A program made the position numbers and the translations under genes. DNA of 37,500 nucleotides from NCBI RefSeq assembly GCF_003046425.1, contig NZ_QAJG01000001.1, positions 280,001 to 317,500 of the forward strand, read 5' to 3'. Numbering within the stretch: the first letter of the stretch is position 1; each line of letters opens with the position of its first letter. Under the pieces are notes generated by a model, which worked only from the letters and a program-made list of their open reading frames with translations, was not told where the DNA came from and did not search any database. This stretch comes from Leptospira borgpetersenii serovar Javanica. GTDB taxonomy: Bacteria; Spirochaetota; Leptospiria; Leptospirales; Leptospiraceae. Of this stretch, positions 36,670 to 37,500 are shown in pieces.

Positions 36670-36717
36670 ACCTTTTTCTCCCGGTATCGTCTCCAACAAC
36701 ATCCCTTCAGAAAAAGT

Positions 36718-37071
36718 TTAGGCGAAAAATTCAATTCTACCTCGATTGGTCGGTGCGTTAGACTCCTTTTGGCCGTCGGCGGAATAAGTCTCGCTCCTAT
36801 CTCCTGAGGCCGGCTTGTATGTTTTTAACCGGTCCTTAATTTGGTCTATTTTTTGACTTCTGGCAAAGGACATTCTTTCCCTGGATTCAGGAGAAAGAGA
36901 AAAAACATCGGTATACAATTCGACCGCATATTTTCGGGTATCATTGTATTCCTTAACCATTCGAGCGGTTTCGGAAATCATATGAGGCATGGTGAAAGGA
37001 TTTTCCACCTGTTGCCTCCGAATCATATCCGGAGCCTGACCATAGCCTAAAAAAGTATCGCTTAGCCTCAT
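36718..37071 (-). CDS. Uncharacterised 117-residue protein in flagellar/RemA operon
   Basis: A soluble protein with no signal peptide or membrane helix. The middle is helical (ISETARMVKEYNDTRKYAVE, then SFARSQKIDQIKDRLKTY) and the tail is disordered (SGDRSETYSADGQKESNAPT). I recognise no family. It starts 7 bases after the fapA stop without a clear ribosome site, which suggests coupling. Its position suggests a flagellar or cell-envelope role, no more. Confidence 0.65.
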   Translation of the reverse strand: MRLSDTFLGYGQAPDMIRRQQVENPFTMPHMISETARMVKEYNDTRKYAVELYTDVFSLSPESRERMSFARSQKIDQIKDRLKTYKPASGDRSETYSADGQKESNAPTNRGRIEFFA

Positions 37072-37078
37072 CTAAGAT

Positions 37079-37500
<422 letters not shown>

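Overview
The window is spirochaete DNA, and the gene content points to a pathogenic-clade Leptospira. It has moderate-to-low GC, lipoproteins with relaxed lipoboxes, and many TTG or GTG starts. A PerR-type regulator lies divergent from an ankyrin-repeat gene and a catalase, a gene set that I recall from pathogenic Leptospira. There is a spirochaetal FlgF/FlhO-type rod protein, a FapA-RemA-Gmk gene string, and many short dispersed inverted-repeat elements. The species call is inference; no search was run.

Layout. 1-1286 (-): the 5' part of a multi-membrane-span protein with a cytoplasmic SARP-like winged helix and the start of a BTAD region. 1287-2678: gene-poor, with two inverted-repeat elements. 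2679-2954 (+): small RRM RNA-binding protein. 2955-3800: repeats. 3801-4813 (+): a gene broken by one frameshift. 4814-5604: repeats. 5605-8736: three lipoprotein genes (MORN repeats; a CxC protein resembling Cox11; a discoidin-like glycan-binding protein whose signal peptide is out of frame at a T8 tract). 8921-11962 (+): a two-gene unit of an RCC1-repeat lipoprotein and a di-haem DUF1111 protein behind a Fur-like palindrome. 12168-14832: the oxidative-stress locus, with ank-kat (-) and perR (+) diverging from an AT-rich region with Fur/PerR-type boxes.

15457-16320 (+) is flgF, followed with no gap by an IS1595/ISXO2-type transposase (-). A decayed FadL-family porin follows (17984-19083). 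19264-24518 (-) is a five-gene signalling operon: a receiver-PAS-class III cyclase, an RsbW-like kinase, a STAS protein, a methyltransferase, and a membrane PP2C phosphatase. 24519-27058 is a graveyard: a relic of a cysteine desulfurase, an IS3 transposase tail split by a nearly complete IS630-type element, and another inverted-repeat element.

27059-29638 (-) is clpB. 29999-33686 (+) is a coupled set: an NSS sodium symporter, a 41-residue MetS-like subunit and a DinG-type helicase. 33721-34584 (+) is a secreted protein of unknown role. 34632-37500 (-) is gmk, remA, two uncharacterised genes and the C-terminus of fapA. I see no tRNA, rRNA or CRISPR. The most interesting points are the membrane-tethered SARP, the partner-switching/cyclase operon, the homopolymer that decides export of a surface lipoprotein, the apparent CTG start of gmk, and two families of MITE-like elements.
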